Origin: RFSX01 sp964567435
GTDB lineage: Bacteria; Bacteroidota; Bacteroidia; Chitinophagales; Saprospiraceae
Direction: 5' to 3'
DNA: 64,000 nt
Assembly (NCBI GenBank): GCA_964567435.1
Contig: CAZMMQ010000008.1
Coordinates: 26,327 to 90,326, forward strand
This document shows positions 1 through 7,832 of this stretch, in pieces. Every line of letters starts with the position of its first letter. Within the stretch, counting starts at the first letter, position 1. The translations under genes and the position numbers were made by a program. The notes under the pieces were generated by a model. That model ran no database searches. It saw only the letters and a list, made by a program, of their open reading frames with translations, and was not told the origin of the DNA.

Positions 1-162
1 TACATATTGCCCCCTTAAGTCAGATAGAGAAAAAGCACTACCATCTATTAATTGTGCCTCAAAGTCTGGAGCGGTATTGCCGCTATTGTGCTCAGGTCCT
101 CTAGTAAGAAAGATATATGTGCCGAATCCAATTACCAGGAGTAAGGGTATGATTTTTTTCAT
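1..162 (-). CDS. Thioredoxin-like/redoxin protein, N-terminal part (cut by window edge)
   Basis: The first 54 codons of a minus-strand gene are present; the rest lies outside the window. The protein begins MKKIIPLLLVIGFGTYIF, a signal anchor or signal peptide, followed by the phrase APDFEAQLIDGSAFSLSDLRG. That is the usual start of AhpC/TSA or TlpA-type thioredoxin-fold proteins (NxAPDFxxxxxdGxxxxLSDLkGK). Such proteins act in the periplasm as thiol-disulfide reductases or peroxiredoxins. The CxxC or peroxidatic cysteine would come after the edge, so the exact subfamily cannot be told. It lies 12 bp downstream of the MtfA-like gene on the same strand, so the two are probably cotranscribed. 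Confidence 0.75.
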   Translation of the reverse strand, partial: MKKIIPLLLVIGFGTYIFLTRGPEHNSGNTAPDFEAQLIDGSAFSLSDLRGQYV

Positions 163-174
163 TAGTTTGTCCTT

Positions 175-1011
175 TTAATTTTGGATAAATATACTATCCA
201 GTTGTCTAGAAATCTCAGGCAATACCTCTCGACATTTTTCTTTTTTATTGAAGTATAAATTAATTATCACAGCCATCGCATCCACTTTATTAAACCCCAA
301 TGTGCTGATTATCGTTCGTTGATCTAATGGTGATATCTTTTCTACCTTCTCCCAAATATCACTTGGTAAGTCTGGATAGTCCTCAGCAGGGTTTGCCTTT
401 ATAAATGCCTCAGCATAGGCATGCCAAGCCACATCATAATTTCCTTCTGGATTCATGATTGCCTTTTCGGCATGTTCCAAGGATAGTATAACAACGCCAT
501 CTTCTGCAAAAGTCTCCATTGTGTGCAAAAACTTATAGCGCGGTGAAGGAAATGGATGCTTATATAAGACTATGCGTTCCCAATCTTTGAAGTCCTTTTT
601 TGTACGACGGAAGGTTATTGTTGTTGGAATTTGTGCAATCATCATTTTGATATCATACGGCACATTGCTATTGTCTGTTTCCATTCCTTTACCGGAAAAA
701 TCTCTCCCTTGTGTAAATAGATACAATTGATTATTGAATAGTACCTTGTCTTCGTCACTCATTGCCTTATATTCTGGATTGGCTCTATTAAGAAGTGTAA
801 TCACTTTTTCATCCAACTCTACGGGATTGCGGCTAAGCCACCAATAGTCTATCTGAGGTGAAAAGAGATAAATCAAAATTAGTGCCGTGAGTGGAATAAG
901 GATATATTCTATGGCTTGTGAATTAGTATCGAGATAAATCATATACCCTAGCACCAATAGAGCTAGCGCCAACGGAACAGCAAAAATTATTGACAACTTA
1001 TATATTCTCAT
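175..1011 (-). CDS. MtfA-like (peptidase M90-type) membrane protein with degenerate zinc motif
   Basis: The 278-residue protein has two N-terminal membrane segments (about residues 5-26 and 34-52) and a soluble domain. The soluble part follows the layout of MtfA/M90 proteins: a stretch WERIVLYKHPFPSPR, then LHTMETFAEDGVVILS, then YDVAWHAYAEAF. In family members I know, the last stretch is close to ALHEFAHAF, the HExxH zinc site. Here it reads HAYAE (residues 197-201), so the catalytic Glu is Ala and the second His is Glu. Established knowledge: MtfA proteins are zinc-dependent peptidases. Inference: this copy is probably not a working peptidase and may be a binding or regulatory relative. The family call is by eye from motif order and is moderately sure. 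Confidence 0.55.
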   Translation of the reverse strand: MRIYKLSIIFAVPLALALLVLGYMIYLDTNSQAIEYILIPLTALILIYLFSPQIDYWWLSRNPVELDEKVITLLNRANPEYKAMSDEDKVLFNNQLYLFTQGRDFSGKGMETDNSNVPYDIKMMIAQIPTTITFRRTKKDFKDWERIVLYKHPFPSPRYKFLHTMETFAEDGVVILSLEHAEKAIMNPEGNYDVAWHAYAEAFIKANPAEDYPDLPSDIWEKVEKISPLDQRTIISTLGFNKVDAMAVIINLYFNKKEKCREVLPEISRQLDSIFIQN

Positions 1012-1106
1012 CTGACAGCGTTAATTAAGGCGTAAGATACCATTCATCCATCATGATTTTATCCTGATTGATATAAGTATAAACGATCTGGTGTTAGCTT
1101 TCCATC

Positions 1107-1114
1107 TATATTTG
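1107..1114 (+). promoter_or_regulatory. Bacteroidota -7 element (TATATTTG) upstream of tgt
   Basis: TATATTTG fits the Bacteroidota sigma -7 consensus TAnnTTTG. Transcription normally starts about seven bases after the last G, which would be around 1121, right at the ATG at 1122. No clear TTG -33 element is seen at the usual spacing. The position suggests a leaderless or nearly leaderless tgt transcript. Confidence 0.5.
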
Positions 1115-1121
1115 CGTGGAA

Positions 1122-2252
1122 ATGTCATTCACTTTAGAGAAAAAGGATGAGCACAGCAGCGCTCGTGCTGGCAGTTTGACTACTGACCATGGAAATATTA
1201 GGACACCTATATTTATGCCCGTTGGCACTCAAGCCACCGTAAAGGCATTGACACAAGAGCAATTGGCAAAAGACGTCCAGGCTCAGATTATCTTAGGAAA
1301 CACCTATCACTTATACCTCAGGCCTGGGGTCAATATTATAGAAAAAGCAGGCGGTTTGCACAAATTCATGAATTGGGACAAACCGATATTAACCGATTCA
1401 GGAGGGTATCAGGTATACTCTCTTAGTGACCGTCGAAAAATAATGGAAGAGGGAGCTCGATTTTCGTCACATGTAGATGGAAGTAAGCATTTATTTACCC
1501 CTGAAAATGTAGTTGATATTCAACGACAAATAGGAGCAGACATCATTATGGCTTTTGATGAGTGCACCCCCTACCCCTGTGATTACAATTATGCAAAAAA
1601 ATCTCTTGGATTAACTCATAGATGGTTGGACAGGGGGATTGAACGCATAGAGTCGACTGACCCATTATACGGTCACCATCAGATATGGGCACCCATTGTG
1701 CAAGGGAGCACTTATAAGGACTTGCGAATAGCATCATGCGAGTACGTGGCCAGCAAGGGTCGAGAAATTAATGCTATTGGCGGTCTGTCTGTTGGTGAAC
1801 CTCATGAGGAACTATATGCTATGACGGAAGTCTGTACTGGCATACTGCCAGAAGATAAACCAAGGTATCTTATGGGAGTTGGTTTGCCTGAAAACATATT
1901 AGAGTGTATATCACTCGGTATAGATATGTTTGATTGTGTCTTACCTACCAGAAATGCAAGACATGGCTTACTGTATACATCCGAAGGCGTTATAAACATT
2001 AAAAATGCCAAATGGTCAGATGACTTTACTCCAATAGATTCTAACGCAGATAATCATTTTAGTCAGACATATTCCAAGGCCTATCTCAAGCATCTCTTCA
2101 AGGTCAATGAATTTTTAGGATTCACTATGGCCAGCATACAAAATCTGAGATTCTATCTGTGGCTTGTAGAGACCGCTAGAGAAAAAATTATCTCTGGAGA
2201 ATTTGTACACTGGAGAGATGCCCTGTTGCCTAAAATCTCTAAAAGACTCTAA
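1122..2252 (+). CDS. tgt: tRNA-guanine transglycosylase (queuine tRNA-ribosyltransferase)
   Basis: This enzyme exchanges guanine 34 for a queuine precursor in tRNAs with GUN anticodons. The 376-residue protein has the expected landmarks: TDSGGYQV with the catalytic Asp near residue 92, IMAFDEC near 146, and GIDMFDCVLPTRNARHG near 266-282, including the nucleophilic Asp. The bacterial enzyme usually has a zinc site CxCxxC...H near the end; here the three Cys positions are Ala309, Asn311 and Ser314, while the His (KHLF, about 324) remains. A GTG six bases upstream could also serve as start, but the ATG at 1122 matches the family N-terminus (short lead into FTLEKKD) and sits directly after the -7 element. 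It is followed 20 bp later by lptG, a pairing common in Bacteroidota. Confidence 0.95.
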   Translation: MSFTLEKKDEHSSARAGSLTTDHGNIRTPIFMPVGTQATVKALTQEQLAKDVQAQIILGNTYHLYLRPGVNIIEKAGGLHKFMNWDKPILTDSGGYQVYSLSDRRKIMEEGARFSSHVDGSKHLFTPENVVDIQRQIGADIIMAFDECTPYPCDYNYAKKSLGLTHRWLDRGIERIESTDPLYGHHQIWAPIVQGSTYKDLRIASCEYVASKGREINAIGGLSVGEPHEELYAMTEVCTGILPEDKPRYLMGVGLPENILECISLGIDMFDCVLPTRNARHGLLYTSEGVINIKNAKWSDDFTPIDSNADNHFSQTYSKAYLKHLFKVNEFLGFTMASIQNLRFYLWLVETAREKIISGEFVHWRDALLPKISKRL

Positions 2253-2272
2253 GCTTACACTTGTAGTTATGT

Positions 2273-3406
2273 TTGAATACGTCGAATATTGTCATACAAA
2301 AACACGTTTATAATCCAATTATCAAAAAGCTAGATCTCTATATCATCAAGAAATATTTCGGCAGTTTCTTCTTTACGATGTTGCTGATTTCCTTGGTATC
2401 AGTGGTGATTGATTTTAGTGAAAAAATCCACAAATTTATAGATGCCGACCTATCTACTCTAGATGTTATTTTCGGTTATTATCTGCCTTTTATTCCTTGG
2501 ATAAATGGTTTGATGTGGCCGTTGTTCTCTTTGATAGCTGTTATCTTCTTCACCTCCAGAATGGCAAGAAATACAGAAATAGTAGCCATGTTGAGTTCGG
2601 GTATGAGTTTTAATCGTGTTGTTATTCCATATATAATTGCCAGTTCTATTTTGGCGGCGGCACTATGGGTAGGGAAAAATTATATTATCCCTTATAGCAA
2701 TAAGAAAAAGAATGATTTTGAGTTAGAGCACCTCAGCAAACGACATCTCAAAACTTTAAATACGGAGATTCATTTATTTCTTAGTGAAAATGAAAAAGCC
2801 TATATTAGGTACTATAAGAAAAGAGATACGACCGCCCAAGGATTTAGGTTAGAAACCTTTGAAGATGGAAGACTAGTCAAAACAATACAGTCAGAAAAGT
2901 TGATTTTCAAAGCAGAGCCCAACCATTGGACCATTAAAGATTATAAGATTAGAACCTTTAAAAACATGGAAGAATCCCTAGTTATTGCTAAGGGTCAGAC
3001 CATAGATACAACCCTTAATCTGATCCCGTCAGACTTTGTCCAAAATATGAAAATAATGGAAAACATGACAACAGGTGACTTGCAAGAATATGTGTCTAGA
3101 CAATCAGAGAAAGGTATTTCTGCGCCTAAAAACTTTATCATACAATTGCATCAACGCAACTCTGAGCCGTTCTCTATAATTATTCTTGCCATAATAGGCG
3201 TTGCTGTTGCCTCTAGAAAGGTGAGAGGAGGAATGGGTCTGCATTTAGCATTGGGTGTTATTATAGGTGCGGCATTTGTTGTTATCGGACAGTTCTCTGC
3301 CACCTTCTCAAATAACTTATCTTTGTCTCCTGCATTAGGTGCTTGGATACCAAATATCATATTTGGAATAATCGCTTGGGTTCTAGTCAAGAAATCACAA
3401 CAATAA
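2273..3406 (+). CDS. lptG: LptF/LptG family permease (LPS export)
   Basis: This is an inner-membrane permease of the Lpt lipopolysaccharide transport machine (YjgP/YjgQ family). It opens with IKKLDLYIIKKYFGSFFFTM, the typical first membrane helix of the family, with further helices at about residues 65-90, 115-135, and three at the C-terminus (about 295-375); a periplasmic beta-jellyroll domain lies between. The length of 377 residues is normal. The reading frame has no ATG before residue 36; a TAG lies nine bases upstream of the TTG at 2273, so the TTG is the likely start. Bacteroidota often have unlinked LptF and LptG; the LptG call over LptF is tentative. It probably shares a transcript with tgt. 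Confidence 0.85.
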   Translation: MNTSNIVIQKHVYNPIIKKLDLYIIKKYFGSFFFTMLLISLVSVVIDFSEKIHKFIDADLSTLDVIFGYYLPFIPWINGLMWPLFSLIAVIFFTSRMARNTEIVAMLSSGMSFNRVVIPYIIASSILAAALWVGKNYIIPYSNKKKNDFELEHLSKRHLKTLNTEIHLFLSENEKAYIRYYKKRDTTAQGFRLETFEDGRLVKTIQSEKLIFKAEPNHWTIKDYKIRTFKNMEESLVIAKGQTIDTTLNLIPSDFVQNMKIMENMTTGDLQEYVSRQSEKGISAPKNFIIQLHQRNSEPFSIIILAIIGVAVASRKVRGGMGLHLALGVIIGAAFVVIGQFSATFSNNLSLSPALGAWIPNIIFGIIAWVLVKKSQQ

Positions 3407-3427
3407 AAATATATTTAATAAAAATAT

Positions 3428-5044
3428 ATGCTGTCTAAAGATGTCAAACGAAAACTAAGAGGAGACCTATTCAGATATTTGGATGGTTTGGTAATGGCTC
3501 CTGTTGCCTATGCCTTACACGAAAAAGGTGTTCTGGACTATCTGGTCAAGAATAAAACAGTCACTATCTCTGAACTCACCAATCAATTTAATGCCAACGA
3601 AGGATATCTCAATGTCGCCCTTAGAATTATAACCTCTCAAGGATGGTTAGACATGACCTTGGATAATGAGACAAATACTGTGGTCTATAGCCTGACAGAT
3701 AAATCTAAAGTAGCCTTTGGCCATTGTCATTTATATAAAGATACCGTCGACCTACTGAAATTTTCAGGAAATTTTCATCCTCGCCTATTCAGACAACAGC
3801 CCTTTGATAAGTTGGTGTCTATTATGGATAAATACAAATCCAATTATGGTCTGACTAAAAGTAACGATCCACTTGTCAGTGACATCCAACAGCAAATTCT
3901 CAAACACATAGAAGGGAATATCTGTGCACCTTCTATTGTGGCATTAGGTATGAATGGTATGTTTCATAAGTATTTTATGGAAGCTTATTTTATGCCTGAA
4001 GAATTTCATGAGAAGGCAGAGAGCTTTCGCCAACTGCTCGATTTCTTCGCTCACCTAGGGTGGTTTGAGAAAAAGAATGACACTTTTGGATTTACTGAAG
4101 AAGGATTATTTTTTGCCAGGAGAGCCAGTGCCTTTGGGGTGACTGTTTCATATAGTGCCACATTCAGGCAAATCAGTGAATTGATATTTGGTAATCCTAA
4201 AGTTCTATGGGACGTGCCTGATGGTGGCGACGAAATCCATGTAGACAGAAAGATGAATGTATGGGGTAGTGGTGGTGCTCACAGCACTTACTTTAAGAAA
4301 GTAGACGAAATCATTATTTCCATATTCAATCGTCCTATAGATCAGCAGCCAAAAGGCATCGTCGATATGGGATGCGGTAATGGTGCCTATCTGGAACACC
4401 TCTATAATGTCATAGAACAGCAAACCGAAAGAGGAAAGTTGCTGGAAGATTATCCACTGTTTCTAGTAGGAGCAGATTATAATCAAGCTGCACTCAGGGT
4501 GACCAGAGCGAATCTAATTCAAGCCAATATATGGGCCAAAGTAATATGGGGTGACATTGGTAGACCAGACTTATTGGCCAAGGACCTCGAGGATAATTAT
4601 AGTATAAATCTTGAAGACTTACTTAATGTACGAACCTTCTTGGATCACAATAGAATATGGGAACAACCCGCAAGTGTACCTGAGGGAAATATCAGCATGT
4701 CAACTGGTGCTTTTGGATATAGAGGTCGTCGACTATCTAATAATGAGGTAGAAGAAAATCTCCTACTTCATTTTCAAAAGTGGGCGCCTTATGTCAAGAA
4801 ATACGGATTGCTTGTCATAGAGCTACATACTGTACCACCCCATCTTGTCGCTGAAAATATAGGACGTACCGCAGCTACTGCTTATGATGGAACGCATGGA
4901 TTCTCTGACCAATATATTCTAGAATTGGATGTGTTTAAATCCGTTGCTGCACGTGCAGGTTTGCATTGCGACCCACAATATGAAAGCCGCTTTCCAAACT
5001 CGTCATTGGCGTCAGTATCTATAAACTTGTTAAAAGAACGCTAA
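3428..5044 (+). CDS. Class I SAM-dependent methyltransferase with N-terminal winged-helix-like domain
   Basis: The 538-residue protein has an N-terminal region (about 15-90) resembling the dimerisation winged helix of O-methyltransferases (VMAPVAYALHEKGVLDYL, then EGYLNVALRIITSQGWL). A second similar helical region follows at about 170-260. The SAM-binding glycine motif VDMGCGNGAYL lies near residue 311, with an acidic strand end GADYNQAA after it. The C-terminal part (HTVPPHLVAENIGRTAATAYDGTHGFSDQY) looks like the family annotated as AprA-related methyltransferases, known from polyketide loading modules; I am not certain of that. The substrate is unknown. No polyketide synthase is nearby, so a role in secondary metabolism is not supported by context. 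It follows lptG by 21 bp and overlaps the converging DUF1761 gene by 4 bp. Confidence 0.7.
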   Translation: MLSKDVKRKLRGDLFRYLDGLVMAPVAYALHEKGVLDYLVKNKTVTISELTNQFNANEGYLNVALRIITSQGWLDMTLDNETNTVVYSLTDKSKVAFGHCHLYKDTVDLLKFSGNFHPRLFRQQPFDKLVSIMDKYKSNYGLTKSNDPLVSDIQQQILKHIEGNICAPSIVALGMNGMFHKYFMEAYFMPEEFHEKAESFRQLLDFFAHLGWFEKKNDTFGFTEEGLFFARRASAFGVTVSYSATFRQISELIFGNPKVLWDVPDGGDEIHVDRKMNVWGSGGAHSTYFKKVDEIIISIFNRPIDQQPKGIVDMGCGNGAYLEHLYNVIEQQTERGKLLEDYPLFLVGADYNQAALRVTRANLIQANIWAKVIWGDIGRPDLLAKDLEDNYSINLEDLLNVRTFLDHNRIWEQPASVPEGNISMSTGAFGYRGRRLSNNEVEENLLLHFQKWAPYVKKYGLLVIELHTVPPHLVAENIGRTAATAYDGTHGFSDQYILELDVFKSVAARAGLHCDPQYESRFPNSSLASVSINLLKER

Positions 5045-5448
5045 GCAACACCAAGGTTCAACAACGCTAATACACCACCCATCAATCCACAAAATAACAA
5101 CAGATAGGAGCCGTCTATCAGAAAAAGTTTAAGTGATTTTTTCTGATAAGCATAGTGGATGGCTACTGCAGGCAAGCAATAAATTGCGGCAACCATTAGG
5201 CCGTGAAAGCCACCATGAATAAATGTCTGATCCTCTGGTGTGTGCATATGAACAATATAGCTAATGCCATATGCCAAAATACACATCATAAGAAAGGCTA
5301 AGCCATGTGTGATTGCTATGCCAGATTGTGCTTCTTCGTCAGTGATACCTGTCTCAGCTTGCCAGGCTTTGCCAAACAATGCCGTGTACCATAAAAATCC
5401 TAGCATAAAGGCTGCAGCTGCGGCAATCGGAATTTCCAAATAAGCCAT
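5041..5448 (-). CDS. DUF1761 family membrane protein
   Basis: The 135-residue integral membrane protein has four predicted helices: an N-terminal one with AAAAFMLGFLWYTALFGKAW, then about 50-70, 88-106 and 115-133. The motif GFLWYxxLFGKAW and the overall size match DUF1761, a family of unknown function found in many Bacteroidota. The ATG at 5448 begins MAYLEIPIAAAAAF, which is the typical family start; an upstream in-frame start at 5481 would add 11 unlikely residues. It converges with the methyltransferase gene, with a 4-bp overlap of the stop codons. Confidence 0.8.
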   Translation of the reverse strand: MAYLEIPIAAAAAFMLGFLWYTALFGKAWQAETGITDEEAQSGIAITHGLAFLMMCILAYGISYIVHMHTPEDQTFIHGGFHGLMVAAIYCLPAVAIHYAYQKKSLKLFLIDGSYLLLFCGLMGGVLALLNLGVA

Positions 5449-5531
5449 AATATATGTGGTTCTGTTTTTCTGAAAATACAAAATTATTTGGACTCTCAGG
5501 TTGACCTTGGGACATATGGCTTTGATGGGTT

Positions 5532-6239
5532 CTACTCTTCATAGATGATTTCTCGCAGAAATTTGAGTACCAGAGATATTTCAAATGATATATTTCTAAT
5601 CCTTGTCTGGGGCAAGCCCTGGTTGGGAAATTCGGGTCTGTCATACTGAAATGACACATCGGGACTGATAGAAAACTCTATGGCTGGAGTAAAGAAGTCT
5701 GTACCCAGAAATTCAAATCCTCCGCCTAAAGTTAATCCGTAATTGAATGAATTGATGAAAATGGGATCAGGGAAAGGACAACGATTGACCGTTGTCGTTA
5801 TAGAACAAAAGTCTACCAGGATCTGTTCCAAATTGTTGGATAGCGTATACTCTGCTCTCAATCCTAGTGTGTAGTAAAGCTTCGCAGAAAAATTGGCAGG
5901 CACTACTCTTCGTGCACCTACCATTAAGCTGGCATTTTGGAATTTGTACCCTGTCTGTATAGTATTCAAAGCAAATGTGTTATTTCTAATACTACTACCT
6001 CTAGTATGTACACCGATTTGAGCAAACAAGGCTCCTCTGTCATCCAAATCTCTTGACTCAATGAATACATTGCCATGAAATACCAGGAGAGCACTTCTGT
6101 CGTTCTCATTCCAATTTTGATTAGCAAGTGTTATTCCCCCTTTAGCTCCAAAATGATAGCCATCTTGTGCTATGAGTACGTTGGTAAGAAAGAAAATTAT
6201 AACAACAGCGAATGTATATCTTATCATTAGAGACTTCAT
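5532..6239 (-). CDS. Outer-membrane beta-barrel protein
   Basis: The 235-residue protein has a signal peptide (MKSLMIRYTFAVVIIFFLTN, cleaved after about NVLIAQ) and then alternating polar/aromatic strands such as YHFGAKGGITLANQNW, YNYGLTLGGGFEFLG and ISFEISLVLKFL at the C-terminus. These are features of the PorT-like or generic outer-membrane barrel families of Bacteroidota. Function is unknown. It lies 25 bp downstream of the glucosaminidase gene on the same strand, so an envelope-related transcript is likely. A second possible start, MIRYTF, lies four codons inside and cannot be excluded. Confidence 0.7.
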   Translation of the reverse strand: MKSLMIRYTFAVVIIFFLTNVLIAQDGYHFGAKGGITLANQNWNENDRSALLVFHGNVFIESRDLDDRGALFAQIGVHTRGSSIRNNTFALNTIQTGYKFQNASLMVGARRVVPANFSAKLYYTLGLRAEYTLSNNLEQILVDFCSITTTVNRCPFPDPIFINSFNYGLTLGGGFEFLGTDFFTPAIEFSISPDVSFQYDRPEFPNQGLPQTRIRNISFEISLVLKFLREIIYEE

Positions 6240-6264
6240 CTATGTCAGATTTAATAGCCCTAAA

Positions 6265-7173
6265 TTAAAATATATATTCATCATCTATCGCGATGGTACC
6301 TTCCATTGGTGCTCTTGTAAATGCAGGCCTGTTTAACAAACTAATCTTCTTCTTAAGGTACAGTTTCTCTCCGGCCAGGGGCTCGGCATCTTTAGGAATT
6401 CTGTTTCTTAGTCTGATCTTTGTTTCGTCCAGATCATATATCATCGCAATCTCAGATACGGTTTCTCCTTTCTTAACTCGATGGAAAACCTGATCGCCTT
6501 TAAGACTGCCAGCTTTTCTTCTGCTTTGGGAAGATGTTGGATATTCCCTGACTTTTGGTTCTTCATAGACGACATCCTCGGTTTTTGTGTCTGAGGAGCT
6601 TTGATCTACATCTATTGGCGACGAATTATCTGCTAGTATAGGTGCTCCCTGAGCTTGGTCATATTGGAATAACTCATACTTCTCGATTAGATTAATAAGT
6701 TTTCTAGGATAGGCTTTGTCTGTTGCATATCCTGCCTTTTTAAGACCATAGGCCCATCCCTCGTAGTCCCCTGATGGGAGAGTAAACAAGAATTGATATC
6801 TCTTCTGGTCCGTCAAAAAGGCACTATGTGCATAAAATGATTGCTCTGCGCTATCAAACTTTCTAAAACAACTCTTAATCAATTGGCCTTCATTGTTATA
6901 ATCATCGTCCTCTCTGTGGAATGTCTCTCCACTCCAAGCACCACCACATTTGATACCAAAGTGATTGTTGGCTTCAACAGCAAGAGTACTTTTCCCACTT
7001 CCAGACTCCAATAGGCCTTGTGCTAACTTTATACTAGCCGGAATACCTGTCCTTTCCATCTCAGAGATTGCTATACGCTTATATTTACTTATATAACTGA
7101 TTGACGGGTTATCTGAGGCAAGCAGCGTGCCTCCAAAAACCATTATCATTATGAAGATCCAGGGGGTTTTCAT
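6265..7173 (-). CDS. Secreted glucosaminidase with LysM domain (peptidoglycan hydrolase)
   Basis: The 302-residue protein has a signal peptide (WIFIMIMVFGGTLLASD) and a mannosyl-glycoprotein endo-beta-N-acetylglucosaminidase/FlgJ-type domain at about residues 25-170. Visible motifs are GIPASIKLAQGLLESGSG with the catalytic Glu, NNHFGIKC, and the helix YAxHSAFLTDQKRY. A low-complexity linker (about 175-225) leads to one LysM peptidoglycan-binding repeat (VKKGETVSEIAMIYDLDETK, about 232-260). It cleaves glycan strands of peptidoglycan in the periplasm, probably for cell-wall turnover. The order glucosaminidase then barrel protein suggests a joint envelope unit. Confidence 0.9.
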   Translation of the reverse strand: MKTPWIFIMIMVFGGTLLASDNPSISYISKYKRIAISEMERTGIPASIKLAQGLLESGSGKSTLAVEANNHFGIKCGGAWSGETFHREDDDYNNEGQLIKSCFRKFDSAEQSFYAHSAFLTDQKRYQFLFTLPSGDYEGWAYGLKKAGYATDKAYPRKLINLIEKYELFQYDQAQGAPILADNSSPIDVDQSSSDTKTEDVVYEEPKVREYPTSSQSRRKAGSLKGDQVFHRVKKGETVSEIAMIYDLDETKIRLRNRIPKDAEPLAGEKLYLKKKISLLNRPAFTRAPMEGTIAIDDEYIF

Positions 7174-7279
7174 ATTAAACCTTTTTATTATATAACTTGG
7201 GCAAAAATGGTGCCCTTCTTCCTGGTTAGTCTATTGAGTAGGTATGAAACGACAAAAATTGTCTTCTATTGTAATTACT

Positions 7280-7687
7280 TTATGGCGCTGGTATTTCCTG
7301 CACCAGTTCAATCAAGATACCATTAGTGCCTTTAGGATGAAGAAAGCAGACCAACTTATTATCTGCTCCAATTGTAGGATTCTCTTGTAGTAATTTAAAG
7401 CCCTCTGCTTTTAATCTCTCCATCTCCATACGGATGTCCGTAACGGCAAAGGCAATATGATGGAAGCCTTCCCCTCGCTTATCTATATGCTTGGAAATAA
7501 CACCATCTGAGGAAGTGGATTGGACTAATTCGATTTTATTATTGCCAACTCGGAGAAAAGAAGTAATCACATTTTGAGACGCCACTTCTTCTCTCTTGTA
7601 GGCCTTTGTATTAAATAATTTTTCAAAAAGAGGTTCACTTAGCTCCAAATCTTTGACAGCAATCCCAATATGCTCTATTTTCTTCAT
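7280..7687 (-). CDS. mce: Methylmalonyl-CoA epimerase
   Basis: The 135-residue VOC-fold protein starts MKKIEHIGIAVKDLELSEPLFEKLF, the characteristic glyoxalase-like opening with the metal-binding His in HIGIAVKD. It has a second half with GFHHIAFAVTDI and a closing FLHPKGTNGILIELVQ with the final metal-binding Glu. It interconverts (R)- and (S)-methylmalonyl-CoA, linking propionyl-CoA and succinyl-CoA metabolism. Length and motifs are those of the family and the call is firm. It stands alone here, with no mutase or carboxylase genes nearby. Confidence 0.92.
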   Translation of the reverse strand: MKKIEHIGIAVKDLELSEPLFEKLFNTKAYKREEVASQNVITSFLRVGNNKIELVQSTSSDGVISKHIDKRGEGFHHIAFAVTDIRMEMERLKAEGFKLLQENPTIGADNKLVCFLHPKGTNGILIELVQEIPAP

Positions 7688-7787
7688 CTTACTTTTGTAT
7701 AAAACCTGTTTTGTTAAGGTATACTTAGTGAAGTAACCTGTTTCTTTAATTCTCAGTTAAAGGTAGAAATTCCAAATATCGAAAAGT

Positions 7788-7795
7788 TATATTTG
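7788..7795 (+). promoter_or_regulatory. Bacteroidota -7 element (TATATTTG) upstream of histidine kinase
   Basis: TATATTTG matches TAnnTTTG. The predicted start of transcription is near 7802, about 30 bases before the ATG at 7833. No TTG is found at the ideal -33 spacing, so this is a moderate call. Confidence 0.45.
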
Positions 7796-7832
7796 TTAAG
7801 GTCACAAATTGGCACTCCAATTTATACTCAAA

